34,309 nt of DNA from Betaproteobacteria bacterium (GTDB taxonomy: Bacteria; Pseudomonadota; Gammaproteobacteria; Burkholderiales; SG8-41): assembly GCA_029863175.1 (NCBI GenBank), contig JAOTVX010000038.1, positions 1 to 34,309 on the forward strand, given 5' to 3'. Each line of letters starts with the position of its first letter. The first letter of the stretch is position 1. A program made the position numbers and the translations under genes. The notes below the pieces were generated by a model. It saw only the letters and a program-made list of their open reading frames with translations. It ran no database searches and was not told the DNA's origin. Shown here one piece after another: positions 16,777 through 25,317 of the stretch.

Positions 16777-16976
16777 GTCGTTCTCGTTCACGTGCGGTGT
16801 TAGCGGGCCCCCTTGCCAGCCGCGCCGGATTGGGAGGAGTCGGAATGAGACCTCCAGATTGTCAAAAAGTGCCCCGGATCTCATCGCGTCCTTACTGGGG
16901 TACTGAATCCCCAGGACCCCTTGGAATCATCGGTCGACACCGGTGACCGGTCACGGGTCACGCAATGACCAGGCCA

Positions 16977-17978
16977 TCAGTATTGCTCGAAGATCGTCTG
17001 AATCGCCTCTGGATCACGGGTTCTCGTTAGTGCCAGTGCAAGCAGCAGCGCGGACTTGTGCGGAGACAGATTGTCTGCCACGACCATGCCCGGCATGTAC
17101 CAATTGTTGTGCTGGACGACCCGGCCTTCACCCACACGGGAGCCCTGTACGACCACCGCCTCGCGACTGGCCGCGATGCGGGCCAACTCCTTGGCCAGGT
17201 TTCCGGTCGCGCCCGCGCCGGTGCCCGCCACCACCAGCCCCTGCGCCCCCTGCCGGATCGCGGCGTCCGCCTGACCCGGGCGGGAACCCGCATGGATATA
17301 GAGGATGTCGACGTTTGGCACGCGCTCTGTCGCCGTGAGTTCGAACTCGCTGTCGATCGTATGGCGCCGGGTTGGCGTACGGTAGTACACGATCTTGTCC
17401 GCGTCCGCATAACCGAGCAATCCCACATCGCGGCTGCGAAAGGTATGCACGCGATAGGTATTGGTCTTGGTCACATCGCGCGCCGCGTTGATTTCACCAT
17501 TGGTCACGACGACAACGCCTTTGCCGTGAGTCTCGGGCGCGCTCGCGACTCTGACGGCATCCAGAAGATTGACCGGCCCGTCGGTGCTCAGCGCGGTGTA
17601 CGGCCGCTGCGCGCCCGTTACCACGATCGACTTCGTGCTGTGCACCGTCAGGTTCAAAAAATACGCCGTCTCTTCCAGACTGTTTGTGCCGTGGACCAGG
17701 ACGAGTCCGTCCACTTCGGGAAGCCGCAACAGGCTTTCAGCCCGCATGGCCAACCGGCGCAGATCTTCCAGGGTCGCAACATCGTGCGGATTCGCCTCGT
17801 CCACGTGCACGCGCGCGACCGCTTCGATCTCGGGCAGCGTGGCCAGCAGTTCCTGGCCGGTCATGCGCGGACGGCCGCTGCGGCCGTAGCGCAGGAAGTC
17901 CATCCGGTCCTTGCCCTGGCTCGGCAGGGTGCCAGGAGCCATCAGCAGGCGCAGTCGGGGGTGGTCGCTCTTGTCCAT
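16977..17978 (-). CDS. L-asparaginase (type I/II fold) homologue
   Basis: This 333-aa protein has the two-domain asparaginase fold. The first catalytic Thr lies in APGTLPSQG (T17) and its partner Tyr in FLRYG (Y31). The second motif is HGTNSLEETAYFL (T98-N99-S100) and the triad Lys is in GKGVVVV (K153). The C-terminus PEAIQTIFEQY is typical. The usual GTDT motif reads GTNS, so the Asp equivalent to E. coli AnsB D90 is Asn. The usual TGGTIA reads MAPGTLP. There is no signal peptide, so it is cytoplasmic. Activity on asparagine is therefore uncertain. No clear Shine-Dalgarno precedes the ATG at 17978. Confidence 0.87.
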   Translation of the reverse strand: MDKSDHPRLRLLMAPGTLPSQGKDRMDFLRYGRSGRPRMTGQELLATLPEIEAVARVHVDEANPHDVATLEDLRRLAMRAESLLRLPEVDGLVLVHGTNSLEETAYFLNLTVHSTKSIVVTGAQRPYTALSTDGPVNLLDAVRVASAPETHGKGVVVVTNGEINAARDVTKTNTYRVHTFRSRDVGLLGYADADKIVYYRTPTRRHTIDSEFELTATERVPNVDILYIHAGSRPGQADAAIRQGAQGLVVAGTGAGATGNLAKELARIAASREAVVVQGSRVGEGRVVQHNNWYMPGMVVADNLSPHKSALLLALALTRTRDPEAIQTIFEQY

Positions 17979-18109
17979 ATAAGTTAACTCAGCTTACTAC
18001 AACTGCCGGGTACCCTTCGCCGCCGATTAGTGCCTTGATATCCGTGAATGGTGAATAGTGAATAGACGAAACCGCGCGTTGCCACTCATCACTCATCACT
18101 CGTCACCCG

Positions 18110-19324
18110 TCACCGTTCTTGAAGCCGGGCAAGGCGCCGCGCCGGAATCACCCCCAGCAGCGCGACCACCCCCAGGCTCGCGAACGCGAGTCCCCAGGCA
18201 ACGAGCTCCCCGCGACCGCCGGCGAGATCCAGCACCACGCCGAATACGGTGGGTGAGATGAAGCCGGTTCCGAAACCCACGAGGGAGTACAAGGTCAAAG
18301 TGGCTCCGCGGTGCGCAGGTTCGGTCGCGTTCACCACGCCTGCGGTCATGGTGCCGGCGTCGATGCCGATGAAGTACATGTGCACGGCTGCGAACACCAG
18401 CAGTCCGATCCAGGGCGAGCCGGCGAGGAATCCAATGGTGCAGCTGGCGATCGCGGACAGCGTGGGTCCAAAGGTCATCACGCGTGCGCGGCCGAAGCGC
18501 AACGCCAACTCATTGCCGCTCACGCTGGCGAGCGGCCCGAGCAGAAAGATGACCGCCGCCGTTAGCGCAACGGAAACCGGCACGCTCTCGGCGCCGCTCC
18601 GCAGACCGACGGCAAAGGTGAGAAAGGCGACCAGCCATGAGCGCGTCGCGTGCAGCTCCCACGAGTGCGCGGCCGTGGCGAAAAGGTACGGACGCACGGC
18701 TCGATTGCGGAGCACCGGCCGGAAGTCGAACAGCGCCGGACGCGTGGCCGGTCGGGGTACCCGTCGCTCCAGCGCGAGCACGATGATCGCGGCGGCAAGC
18801 AGTGGCCCGGCGCTCGCCGCCAGGAAGGCGATCCGCCAGCCAAAGGCCTCGGCCATCGCGCCAGCGAGGATGAGCGATGCGCTGGCGCCCACGCCGAAGG
18901 TGGCGCCATAGATGGCGGCGCCGCGGCTCTGCAAGGGACCCTCCAGGCGGTCGGTCAGCGCCTTCATTCCGGGGATGTAGGTGCCCGCCAGTCCGACGCC
19001 GATCAGCGCCTGGCACACGAACGCCGACCAGAATCCGCTCGCCACGAAGGAAAACCCCAGCGCGCCGCTCGCGGCAACGATCGCCGCCACCAAGTACACC
19101 CGGCGCGCGTCGACCCGATCGGTGAGCGGACCGAGGATGGGCACGCCCGCCATGTAGCCGCCGAGCACGATACCGCTGATCAAGCCCGCCTGGGCATTGT
19201 TCAGCTCGAACTCGGGCGCCAGCACTGGCAGCAGCGTCACGAAGGCAGAGAACGCCGTCATGCTCAGCGCTTCGGCGCAGCAAATCGTGGCGATGAGGCG
19301 AACGGAAGGTGTGCTCACGTGCAT
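18110..19324 (-). CDS. MFS transporter
   Basis: This 404-aa protein has about twelve transmembrane helices. The cytoplasmic loop after helix 2 reads GPLTDRVDARRVY, the family's G-x-x-x-D-R motif. The central loop (about residues 190-215) links two six-helix halves. Close relatives include cyanate/aromatic-acid type antiporters; the substrate is not identifiable. The start is ATG at 19324. The TGA stop lies inside a GTGACGG/GTGACGA heptamer run, so the repeat supplies the stop codon. Confidence 0.9.
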   Translation of the reverse strand: MHVSTPSVRLIATICCAEALSMTAFSAFVTLLPVLAPEFELNNAQAGLISGIVLGGYMAGVPILGPLTDRVDARRVYLVAAIVAASGALGFSFVASGFWSAFVCQALIGVGLAGTYIPGMKALTDRLEGPLQSRGAAIYGATFGVGASASLILAGAMAEAFGWRIAFLAASAGPLLAAAIIVLALERRVPRPATRPALFDFRPVLRNRAVRPYLFATAAHSWELHATRSWLVAFLTFAVGLRSGAESVPVSVALTAAVIFLLGPLASVSGNELALRFGRARVMTFGPTLSAIASCTIGFLAGSPWIGLLVFAAVHMYFIGIDAGTMTAGVVNATEPAHRGATLTLYSLVGFGTGFISPTVFGVVLDLAGGRGELVAWGLAFASLGVVALLGVIPARRLARLQER

Positions 19325-19563
19325 TCAGTCAGTGCTTCGTCACTGCCGCACTGTATCACCAAGGACTTGAACCGCCGAGACGAGAGGACATGGAGTATTA
19401 CGGAGCGAATATCGTTTCCGCGGTGCCGGTCACGCGGTATCATGTTTCGGCTCACCAATTGCGCTTTTTCAGACGGGAGACCGCGTCTGTCGCTTGCATG
19501 GCGGGCGTCGACCTGCTGATGGCTGTCCCCCACCGATTTTCATCCATTGGAGCACAGTGCGTC

Positions 19564-20748
19564 ATGAACGACATGTTCGTGTTAACTGAAGATCAGCAGG
19601 CGATCCTGGACACGGTCCGTCGCTTCGTCGAGCAGGAGATCAAGCCGCGCTCGGCCGCGCTCGACGCGAGACAGAATCCCGAAGAGTGTTTCTCGTGGGA
19701 GCTTGTGGAAAAAGCCCACGAGCTCGGCATCCGCACCATGACCCTCGGGGAGCAGTGGGGCGGGCTCGGGCTCGACTCGCTCACCACCGCGATGGTGGTC
19801 GAGGAGCTTGCGATCGGCGACATAGGTGTCTCGGTCGTCATGGCCCAGACCTTCAAGATCGCCCAACTGATGGAGAAAGCCTTCAACGACGAGCAGCGCG
19901 CGCGGGTGCTGCCCGTCTTCGCGAAAGATCCACGAGGCGTGCTCGCGATCGGCATGTCGGAGCCCGGCAATGGCTCAGACAAGCACACCAACCAGCCAGT
20001 GCCGTTTCGCACCAGCGCGGAGCGCACCCGCGGGGGCTGGATCGTGAACGGCATGAAGCACTTCATCTCCAACGGCAACCGGGCGAGCCACTACCTCGTC
20101 ATGGTCCAGACGGACCGGCAAAAGGCGATGGCGAACGGCTCGACGTGCTTCCTGCTCGAACGGGGCCATCCCGGCTTCACGATCGGGCGGATTCACGACA
20201 AGATGGGCGAGCGACTGGCGAACAATGCCGAGCTCATCTTCCAGGGCTGCGTCATTCCCGACGAAAATGTGGTGGGCGAGATCAACAAAGGCTCCGAAGT
20301 ATTTGCCCAGTTCTCGCCTCAGTCCAACGCCTACGCGGGAGCTACCGTGCTGGGTGTCGCCATCGCGCTGCATCGCAAGGCCATCGAATGGGCCAGGCTG
20401 CGGGTGCAGGGCGGCAAACGTCTGGTCGAGCATGACGGCATCCGCGCCCAGCTCGCGGAGATGCGGATGCTAATTGATGCCTCGCGCTCGTACATCCACC
20501 GTGCCTGCTGGCTCGCGGACCATCCGCAATCCGGCTGGGACAAGACGCTCGGCGCGCTGCCGAAGGCGATGGCCTCGCAGTCCGCTTGGAAGATCGCTAC
20601 CTGGACCATGGAGATCCACGGCGGTCACGGTTACATGAAGGAAGCGGGAGTGGAGAAACTCGTGCGCGATGCCGCCGCGTTCCTGCACTCGGACGGCGTC
20701 AATCGCACGCTGTTCCTGAAGGCCGCGAACACGATGTTCCGTGATTGA
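19564..20748 (+). CDS. acyl-CoA dehydrogenase family protein
   Basis: This 394-aa flavoprotein oxidises acyl-CoA thioesters to enoyl-CoA. It shows LTEDQQAILDTVRRFVEQEI, the FAD/substrate block AIGMSEPGNGSDKHTNQP, GWIVNGMKHFISNGNRA, and the C-terminal IHGGHGYMKEAGVEKLVRDA. Where medium-chain enzymes have the catalytic Glu in a YEGT motif, this one reads HSDGVN, with Asp at the aligned position. The ATG at 19564 gives normal family length; an ATG at 19573 is also possible. A frame extending to 19309 is not supported. Confidence 0.92.
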   Translation: MNDMFVLTEDQQAILDTVRRFVEQEIKPRSAALDARQNPEECFSWELVEKAHELGIRTMTLGEQWGGLGLDSLTTAMVVEELAIGDIGVSVVMAQTFKIAQLMEKAFNDEQRARVLPVFAKDPRGVLAIGMSEPGNGSDKHTNQPVPFRTSAERTRGGWIVNGMKHFISNGNRASHYLVMVQTDRQKAMANGSTCFLLERGHPGFTIGRIHDKMGERLANNAELIFQGCVIPDENVVGEINKGSEVFAQFSPQSNAYAGATVLGVAIALHRKAIEWARLRVQGGKRLVEHDGIRAQLAEMRMLIDASRSYIHRACWLADHPQSGWDKTLGALPKAMASQSAWKIATWTMEIHGGHGYMKEAGVEKLVRDAAAFLHSDGVNRTLFLKAANTMFRD

Positions 20749-20762
20749 CGGGGATCATCCCG

Positions 20763-20784
20763 ATCGCGAAATCATGCGATTTTT
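20763..20784 (+). terminator. candidate Rho-independent terminator after acyl-CoA dehydrogenase
   Basis: ATCGC at 20763-20767 pairs with GCGAT at 20776-20780 around an 8-nt loop, followed by five T. The stem is short, so this is a weak candidate, 15 bp after the stop codon. Confidence 0.35.
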
Positions 20785-20932
20785 CTTGCCGATTCCGGCC
20801 AGGACATCGCCGTTCTCCGCTTTGACACAGTAGGTAATCGTGCCCCTTGACGCGAGCGCGGAGGAAGTGGAAGCTTTTCCCGCACGCGAGTGCGCACCCC
20901 TTCCCGCGCGCCAACCTGAAAGGAACCCAGCA

Positions 20933-21799
20933 ATGGCTGAAATACCCCGCCTCAACGGCGCGATCCGGGCTCTCGAGCAGGGCAAGCCCGCCATCACGAC
21001 CTTCGCGCCCCCGGAGATCGGGATGGCGCAGGCGATCAACGCGGCGCCGTACGACGCCGTGGTCTTCGAGATGGAGCACAACCCGTTCGACGTGCAGCTG
21101 CTCCGCAACTGCATGCAGTACATGCTCGATCGCCGGCAGATCCTCAGGTCCGGCAGCATCGCACCGGCCGTCACGCCGATGGTGCGCATTCCCGTGAACG
21201 GCGGCGAGATGAACCAGTTCATCGCCAAGCAGGTGCTCGATATCGGCGTCTACGGCATCGTCTGGCCGCACGTCAGCACGGTGGAAGAAGCCCGCAATGC
21301 GGTCGTCGCGTGCCGTTACGCGCGGCCCCCGTCCGCGCCAAACTACGAGCCGCCCGGACAGCGGGGCGACGCGCCGAAGAACGCCGCGCCGTACTGGGGC
21401 CTCACGGCGCAGGAGTACTACAAACGCGCCGATGTGTGGCCGCTCAATCCCCAGGGCGAAATCCTGGTCGGGATCCAGTGCGAGGAAGTACGCGGGATCA
21501 AGAACCTGCCGAAGATACTCGAGCAGGTGCCGGGGATCGGCTTCGTTCTGATCGGGGAAGGCGACCTCTCGCAGGATCTCGGCCTGCCGCGACAGTACGA
21601 TCATCCCACGGTTGCGGCGGCGATCGACGAGATCCTGGCCATCTGCAAGGCGCACAACGTGGTCTGCGGCCACCCGCACGCGGACGCGAAGAACATCGAG
21701 GCGCTCGTTGCAAAGGGCTACCGCTGGCTGATGACGTTGCCCACTTATTCGTTCGCCGGGCTCGAGAAGGGGCTGAAGGCCTCGGGCCGCGCTCCTTGA
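20933..21799 (+). CDS. HpcH/HpaI aldolase family protein
   Basis: This 288-aa TIM-barrel protein matches class II pyruvate-type aldolases. VFEMEHNPFD lies near the N-terminus. GIQCEEVRGIKNLPKIL carries the metal-binding Glu, and LIGEGDLSQDLG the metal-binding Asp in its usual GxxDLS..LG context. Such enzymes cleave or form 2-keto-3-hydroxy acids with pyruvate as donor. A segment at about residues 135-165 (PNYEPPGQRGDAPKNAAPYW) is longer than in short HpaI proteins, as in the subfamily that acts on bulkier or CoA-linked substrates. AAGGA precedes the ATG at 20933. Confidence 0.9.
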   Translation: MAEIPRLNGAIRALEQGKPAITTFAPPEIGMAQAINAAPYDAVVFEMEHNPFDVQLLRNCMQYMLDRRQILRSGSIAPAVTPMVRIPVNGGEMNQFIAKQVLDIGVYGIVWPHVSTVEEARNAVVACRYARPPSAPNYEPPGQRGDAPKNAAPYWGLTAQEYYKRADVWPLNPQGEILVGIQCEEVRGIKNLPKILEQVPGIGFVLIGEGDLSQDLGLPRQYDHPTVAAAIDEILAICKAHNVVCGHPHADAKNIEALVAKGYRWLMTLPTYSFAGLEKGLKASGRAP

Positions 21800-22003
21800 G
21801 CGCGGAATTGTGAATGTTGAATGTTAAATGATGAATGGACGTTTGTTCTTCTTGGCGCGCTTGGCGTCTTGGCGGTTCAACTTAAGTTCTTGCTCCTCGC
21901 GGCGCCTCGGCGGTTCAACTTGTTCCGCTTTCTGCTTTCTGCTTTCTGCTTTCTGCTTTCTGCTTTCTGCCTTCCGCCTTCTGACTTCTGACTTCTGACT
22001 TCA
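21800..22003. repeat. GTGAATG-type and TTTCTGC heptamer arrays
   Basis: GTGAATG/TTGAATG-type units follow the aldolase stop (21809-21838). A GCGCCTTGGCGTCTTGGCGGTT segment (seen in parts near 21855-21920) resembles the composite elements further right. Six perfect TTTCTGC heptamers run from 21929 to 21970, then CTTCCGC and three CTTCTGA units to 21998, giving ten consecutive 7-bp units. Confidence 0.9.
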
Positions 22004-22011
22004 CAAAAGAA

Positions 22012-22044
22012 AACGCCCCGGGGACGCAAGGTCCGCGGGGCGTT
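22012..22044 (-). terminator. strong Rho-independent terminator of the 27-aa gene
   Basis: A 9-bp stem (AACGCCCCG with CGGGGCGTT) encloses a further GGAC/GTCC stem. On the minus strand it is followed by TTTTCTTTTG. It begins 22 bp after the stop codon of the mini-gene and faces only that gene. Confidence 0.87.
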
Positions 22045-22066
22045 CGTATTGCCAAGGCACGCCGGC

Positions 22067-22150
22067 CTAGCGCCGGTCGAACGTCCTCAATTCGCGGGTT
22101 GATCCGCTGTTCGAGCCACGCATGCCGGTGTTGCCTTTAGGGTCTCTCAC
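22067..22150 (-). CDS. 27-aa basic micro-protein with a perfect extended Shine-Dalgarno
   Basis: The reading frame starts with GTG at 22150 and stops with TAG at 22067-22069. The peptide opens MRDPKGNTGMRGSNSG and ends in FDRR. It has six Arg and one Lys, is rich in Gly, Ser, Thr and Asn, and has almost no hydrophobic residues, so it is neither a signal peptide nor a membrane segment. Its leader AAAGGAGGTGATCC is complementary to the whole 3' tail of bacterial 16S rRNA. A strong terminator follows. It is a compact stand-alone unit on the strand opposite its neighbours. I do not recognise the family. It could be a ribosome- or nucleic-acid-binding micro-protein, or the frame could be incidental to an RNA. 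Confidence 0.65.
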   Translation of the reverse strand: MRDPKGNTGMRGSNSGSTRELRTFDRR

Positions 22151-22151
22151 A

Positions 22152-22165
22152 GGATCACCTCCTTT
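22152..22165 (-). promoter_or_regulatory. 14-nt full-length anti-SD-complementary ribosome binding site
   Basis: The minus-strand sequence AAAGGAGGTGATCC is perfectly complementary to the 16S rRNA 3' end. The GGAGG core lies 7 bases before the GTG start. This is far longer than the 4-6 base sites of the other genes in the window. Confidence 0.85.
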
Positions 22166-22335
22166 CGAAATTGACCAGCGCGTAGTCTAGCAGAAAATAA
22201 AAGGAGCGGTGGGTCGTGATTGGCGAGTCGTGAGTCGACCGTCCCATCACCCATCACCGGTCACCCGTCACCCGTCCGCACGTAGGGCATAATAGCCGCC
22301 AGTGCTCCACCATCTTCAGAGAGGAAGGAAAAACC

Positions 22336-23154
22336 ATGCTTATCGTCGACTCGCAGGTCCATATCTGGACGAGTGGAACGCCGGTCAGTGTCCACCGTCA
22401 GGTCTCCGCCTATACCAAAGAGGAGTTGTTGCGGGATATGGATGAGGCTGGCGTGCGCGCGGCGGTGCTGCATCCGCCAAGCTGGGACCACAAGGCGAAC
22501 GAGGTCGCGATCGAAGCGGCACGGCAGCATTCGGACCGCCTTGCGGTGCTTGGCTACTTTGACGTAGGCCGCGCGGAGAACCACTCGCTGGTCGATACCT
22601 GGAAAAAACAACCCGGAATGCTCGGGCTGCGGTTCGCGTTCCTGCGGCCGGGCGAGGAGAACTGGCTCATCGACGGCACCATGGATTGGCTCTGGCCGGC
22701 GGCCGAGCGCGCCGGGCTGCCGGTAGGGCTGCTGCTGGCGCCGGGTCGCGCCAAGGCGATCCCTGACATCGCCGCGAAGCACCCGAAGCTGCGGCTCCTG
22801 ATCGACCATATGGCTCGCGCCCGCGGCAGCAAGGATGACGCAAGTTTCGCAGACCTCGGCGATCTGCTCGCCCTCGCCAAGTACCCCAACGTCGCCGTGA
22901 AGGCGACCGGCGCGCCCAGCTATTCGAGCGAGCCCTACCCGTACCGCAACATTCACAACTACCTGAAGCAGATCTTCGACGCCTTCGGTCCCACCCGGAT
23001 GTTCTGGGGCACCGACATCACCCGCATGCCCTGCTCCTGGCGCCAGTGCATCACCCTCTTCACGGAAGAGCTGCCCTGGCTCAAGGGGCCCGATCTGGAG
23101 CTGGTAATGGGAAGGGCGGTATGCGACTGGATCGGTTGGAAACTCTCAGCCTGA
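22336..23154 (+). CDS. amidohydrolase-2 family metal-dependent hydrolase
   Basis: This 272-aa TIM-barrel protein fits PF04909-type amidohydrolases and decarboxylases. The N-terminus LIVDSQVHIW replaces the first His of the usual HxH motif with Gln. The inner His is in LLIDHMAR and the C-terminal Asp in MFWGTDITRMP. The family includes lactone hydrolases such as LigI and nonoxidative decarboxylases, so the exact reaction cannot be read. GGAAGG precedes the ATG at 22336. Confidence 0.87.
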   Translation: MLIVDSQVHIWTSGTPVSVHRQVSAYTKEELLRDMDEAGVRAAVLHPPSWDHKANEVAIEAARQHSDRLAVLGYFDVGRAENHSLVDTWKKQPGMLGLRFAFLRPGEENWLIDGTMDWLWPAAERAGLPVGLLLAPGRAKAIPDIAAKHPKLRLLIDHMARARGSKDDASFADLGDLLALAKYPNVAVKATGAPSYSSEPYPYRNIHNYLKQIFDAFGPTRMFWGTDITRMPCSWRQCITLFTEELPWLKGPDLELVMGRAVCDWIGWKLSA

Positions 23155-23466
23155 GAAAGGGCGTGAATGGTGAACGGACCGGAGCTTCCGTAAATCGTGA
23201 ATCGTAAATCGGACTGCGTGCAGAACCCAGAATTAGCCGCAGATAAACGCAGATAAACACAGATTTACCTACCCAGAGATTAGAAATACCAAAAACAAGA
23301 GCAAAATCGTTTAACCGCCGATGGACGCCGGTAAACTTCAAAATTGAACCGCCAAACCGCAAGAAAGAACAAATCTCTACTTCCGTTCACCAGTCACTAG
23401 TCACGGGGTCAAAACCCGTCAGTCGTCACTTTTTCAGCACTGGTCACTGGTCACGCCTCGAGAAAT
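23155..23466. repeat. intergenic repeat cluster with inverted copy of the 12.1-kb repeat
   Basis: GTGAATGGTGAACGGACCGG starts about 10 bp after the amidohydrolase stop and recurs after the gene ending at 26653. GTAAATC/GTGAATC heptamers follow. 23220-23264 matches the reverse complement of about 12101-12145 with one mismatch. The rest holds GTCACTG-type units. No gene is seen. Confidence 0.85.
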
Positions 23467-25317
23467 CTAGCGCCTTACTGCAAAATGCAGCCCCCAGCCA
23501 ATCGCCGCATAAAAAGCGATTGCCAGCCACAGCACACCGGCTAATTGGAAAGTCTCCCAGCGGTCGAGGTGGCCGGCGTGGGCCGCGACGAAATACAGCA
23601 TGAACATGCCGTAACTGGCCGCGGCCCATACGCCGATCACCGGTAGGACCGCCAAAGCGCGCCAGCGCCGCTGGTAGAGATAGGTCAGCAGGCGCGCCGT
23701 GAAATAGATAAAAAACGCAAGGCCGATGATCACCGGTGCTGCCACCGTCACGGCCGTGAGCGCCATCAGGCCGAGCTTGGAATACTCGCCCCCCTGCCAT
23801 AGCTTCCACCATTCCACGGGCCAGCTGCGCTTGCGCGATTCCCATTGCTTTTGCGCCGCTTCAGCCGTCTGGCGCACGCCGGCGTCCGGGTCCTGACGCG
23901 CGCTTGCGATCAGCGCCTGCCGCTCGTCGGTTTCGGTGCGCGGCGAGCCGAGCCAGCTCACGGCCATGCGTCGTACGAACGGATCGGCATCCGCCAAGCC
24001 TTGTCTGATAATGCGCTCGCGCTGCTGGTCGCCCGGTTCGGCTCGCAGCATCGTCGCGAGCACGACCACTCGAACCTTGGCGTCCGGGTCCTTCGCGCCG
24101 GTCTCGAGCTGCGGGCGGAAATCCTGCGCGCGGCGCTTGTAGCGCGAGTTGTGGACGAACTGCCGGCCGAGCGCGCCGTAGGCGGCGCGCCGCACTTGCG
24201 GATCGGGGTGCGACATGGCCGCAGTGAGCTGCGGGATCAGCTTGCGTTTGTCGAATTCGTCGTCAGGCGAGCCGTCGATGTAAGGGAAGAGCTCAAGCGC
24301 GGCGGCGGCGATGCGAGGATCGTCGTCGCGCGCGAGTGCAAGAACCCCCTCGCGCCACGCCACATCGCGCCGGTTCACCCGCAGCGGACCGATGGCCTTC
24401 AATCGGCTCTCGACCGGCAGCGAGCGATCCAGCGCCACTGCCATCGGCTCGCGGCCCGCATAGAGCTGGTTACCGTCGATGATGCGCACGCCGTGCGCCG
24501 CGGCGTTGCTCACGTTGCGGAGCGGATCCCGCGTCGCCGCCGCGAGCAGCGGCTTCGCCAGTGGGTAATGCGCGTTCGAGTAGGCCAGCGCGTAGATCGC
24601 GTGGACCCGGACGCGGTAGTTTTTGTCCTCCGCGAGCGCCGCGGCTAGCGCGTCGAGCACGGCTAGAGGAAGCTGCGGGCCCATGCCCTTCGCGATGGTC
24701 CTGAACGCGCGTGCCAGGTCTTCGCGCTCGCCCGCTCGCTTACCGGTCGCAAAGCGTGCGTTCATGGCCGTGAACACCTCCCCGGGCAGCGCCTGCGCAG
24801 CGCCGATGTCGCCCAGCGCGTTGATCGCAGTACTGTAGAGCCATGTCAAATGCCGCTGCTCGAGAATACGCACGATCCGTTGCACCACATCCTCGCTGAT
24901 GCGATTCTTCGCCGCGACTTTGCCCGCTGCCTCTGTGGACGCCGACAGAACGGCATCGTCCTGCCCGGTGAGCACCGTACTCGCAAGCATCTGCATGGCG
25001 TCGTCCGGCAAAGCCTGGCGATGGCCGACGCCACCCAGGCCCCGCAGCGCCACGAAGCGCACCTTCTCGCTCGGATCGCTGCGCGCCGATTCGACCAGCA
25101 TCGCCACTGCCGCTGCGTCCGGCTCGCGCGCAGCCGCCGCGTCCTGCAGCGCCTTTGACCGCGCCTCCGGATCGCCGCTCGCGAGGCGCGCGCGCACCGC
25201 GAACTCGCTGCGCCACATCTTCATCGTGAGCGGCAGCAGCACGCGGTCCCACATCATCACCACCGCCCACAGCACGAAGGGCGCGAGGATCAGGGCGATG
25301 AGCGGAGTCCGGCGCAT
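23467..25317 (-). CDS. membrane-anchored HEAT-repeat protein
   Basis: This 616-aa protein has an N-terminal membrane helix (LIALILAPFVLWAVVMMW). A long alpha-solenoid of HEAT/PBS-lyase-like repeats follows (about residues 45-500), with recurring units such as DPSEKVRFVALRGLGGVG, DPQVRRAAYGALGRQF and DPFVRRMAVSWLG. The C-terminus has three or four hydrophobic helices (from about residue 515). The solenoid lies between membrane anchors and probably binds protein partners. No catalytic motif is visible. I do not recognise a named family. Confidence 0.82.
   Translation of the reverse strand: MRRTPLIALILAPFVLWAVVMMWDRVLLPLTMKMWRSEFAVRARLASGDPEARSKALQDAAAAREPDAAAVAMLVESARSDPSEKVRFVALRGLGGVGHRQALPDDAMQMLASTVLTGQDDAVLSASTEAAGKVAAKNRISEDVVQRIVRILEQRHLTWLYSTAINALGDIGAAQALPGEVFTAMNARFATGKRAGEREDLARAFRTIAKGMGPQLPLAVLDALAAALAEDKNYRVRVHAIYALAYSNAHYPLAKPLLAAATRDPLRNVSNAAAHGVRIIDGNQLYAGREPMAVALDRSLPVESRLKAIGPLRVNRRDVAWREGVLALARDDDPRIAAAALELFPYIDGSPDDEFDKRKLIPQLTAAMSHPDPQVRRAAYGALGRQFVHNSRYKRRAQDFRPQLETGAKDPDAKVRVVVLATMLRAEPGDQQRERIIRQGLADADPFVRRMAVSWLGSPRTETDERQALIASARQDPDAGVRQTAEAAQKQWESRKRSWPVEWWKLWQGGEYSKLGLMALTAVTVAAPVIIGLAFFIYFTARLLTYLYQRRWRALAVLPVIGVWAAASYGMFMLYFVAAHAGHLDRWETFQLAGVLWLAIAFYAAIGWGLHFAVRR

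Noticed and set aside
22151..22166. Plus-strand sequence equal to the 3' end of 16S rRNA
   Set aside because: Only 14-15 bases match and nothing upstream resembles rRNA. It is better explained as the complement of a perfect Shine-Dalgarno on the minus strand.
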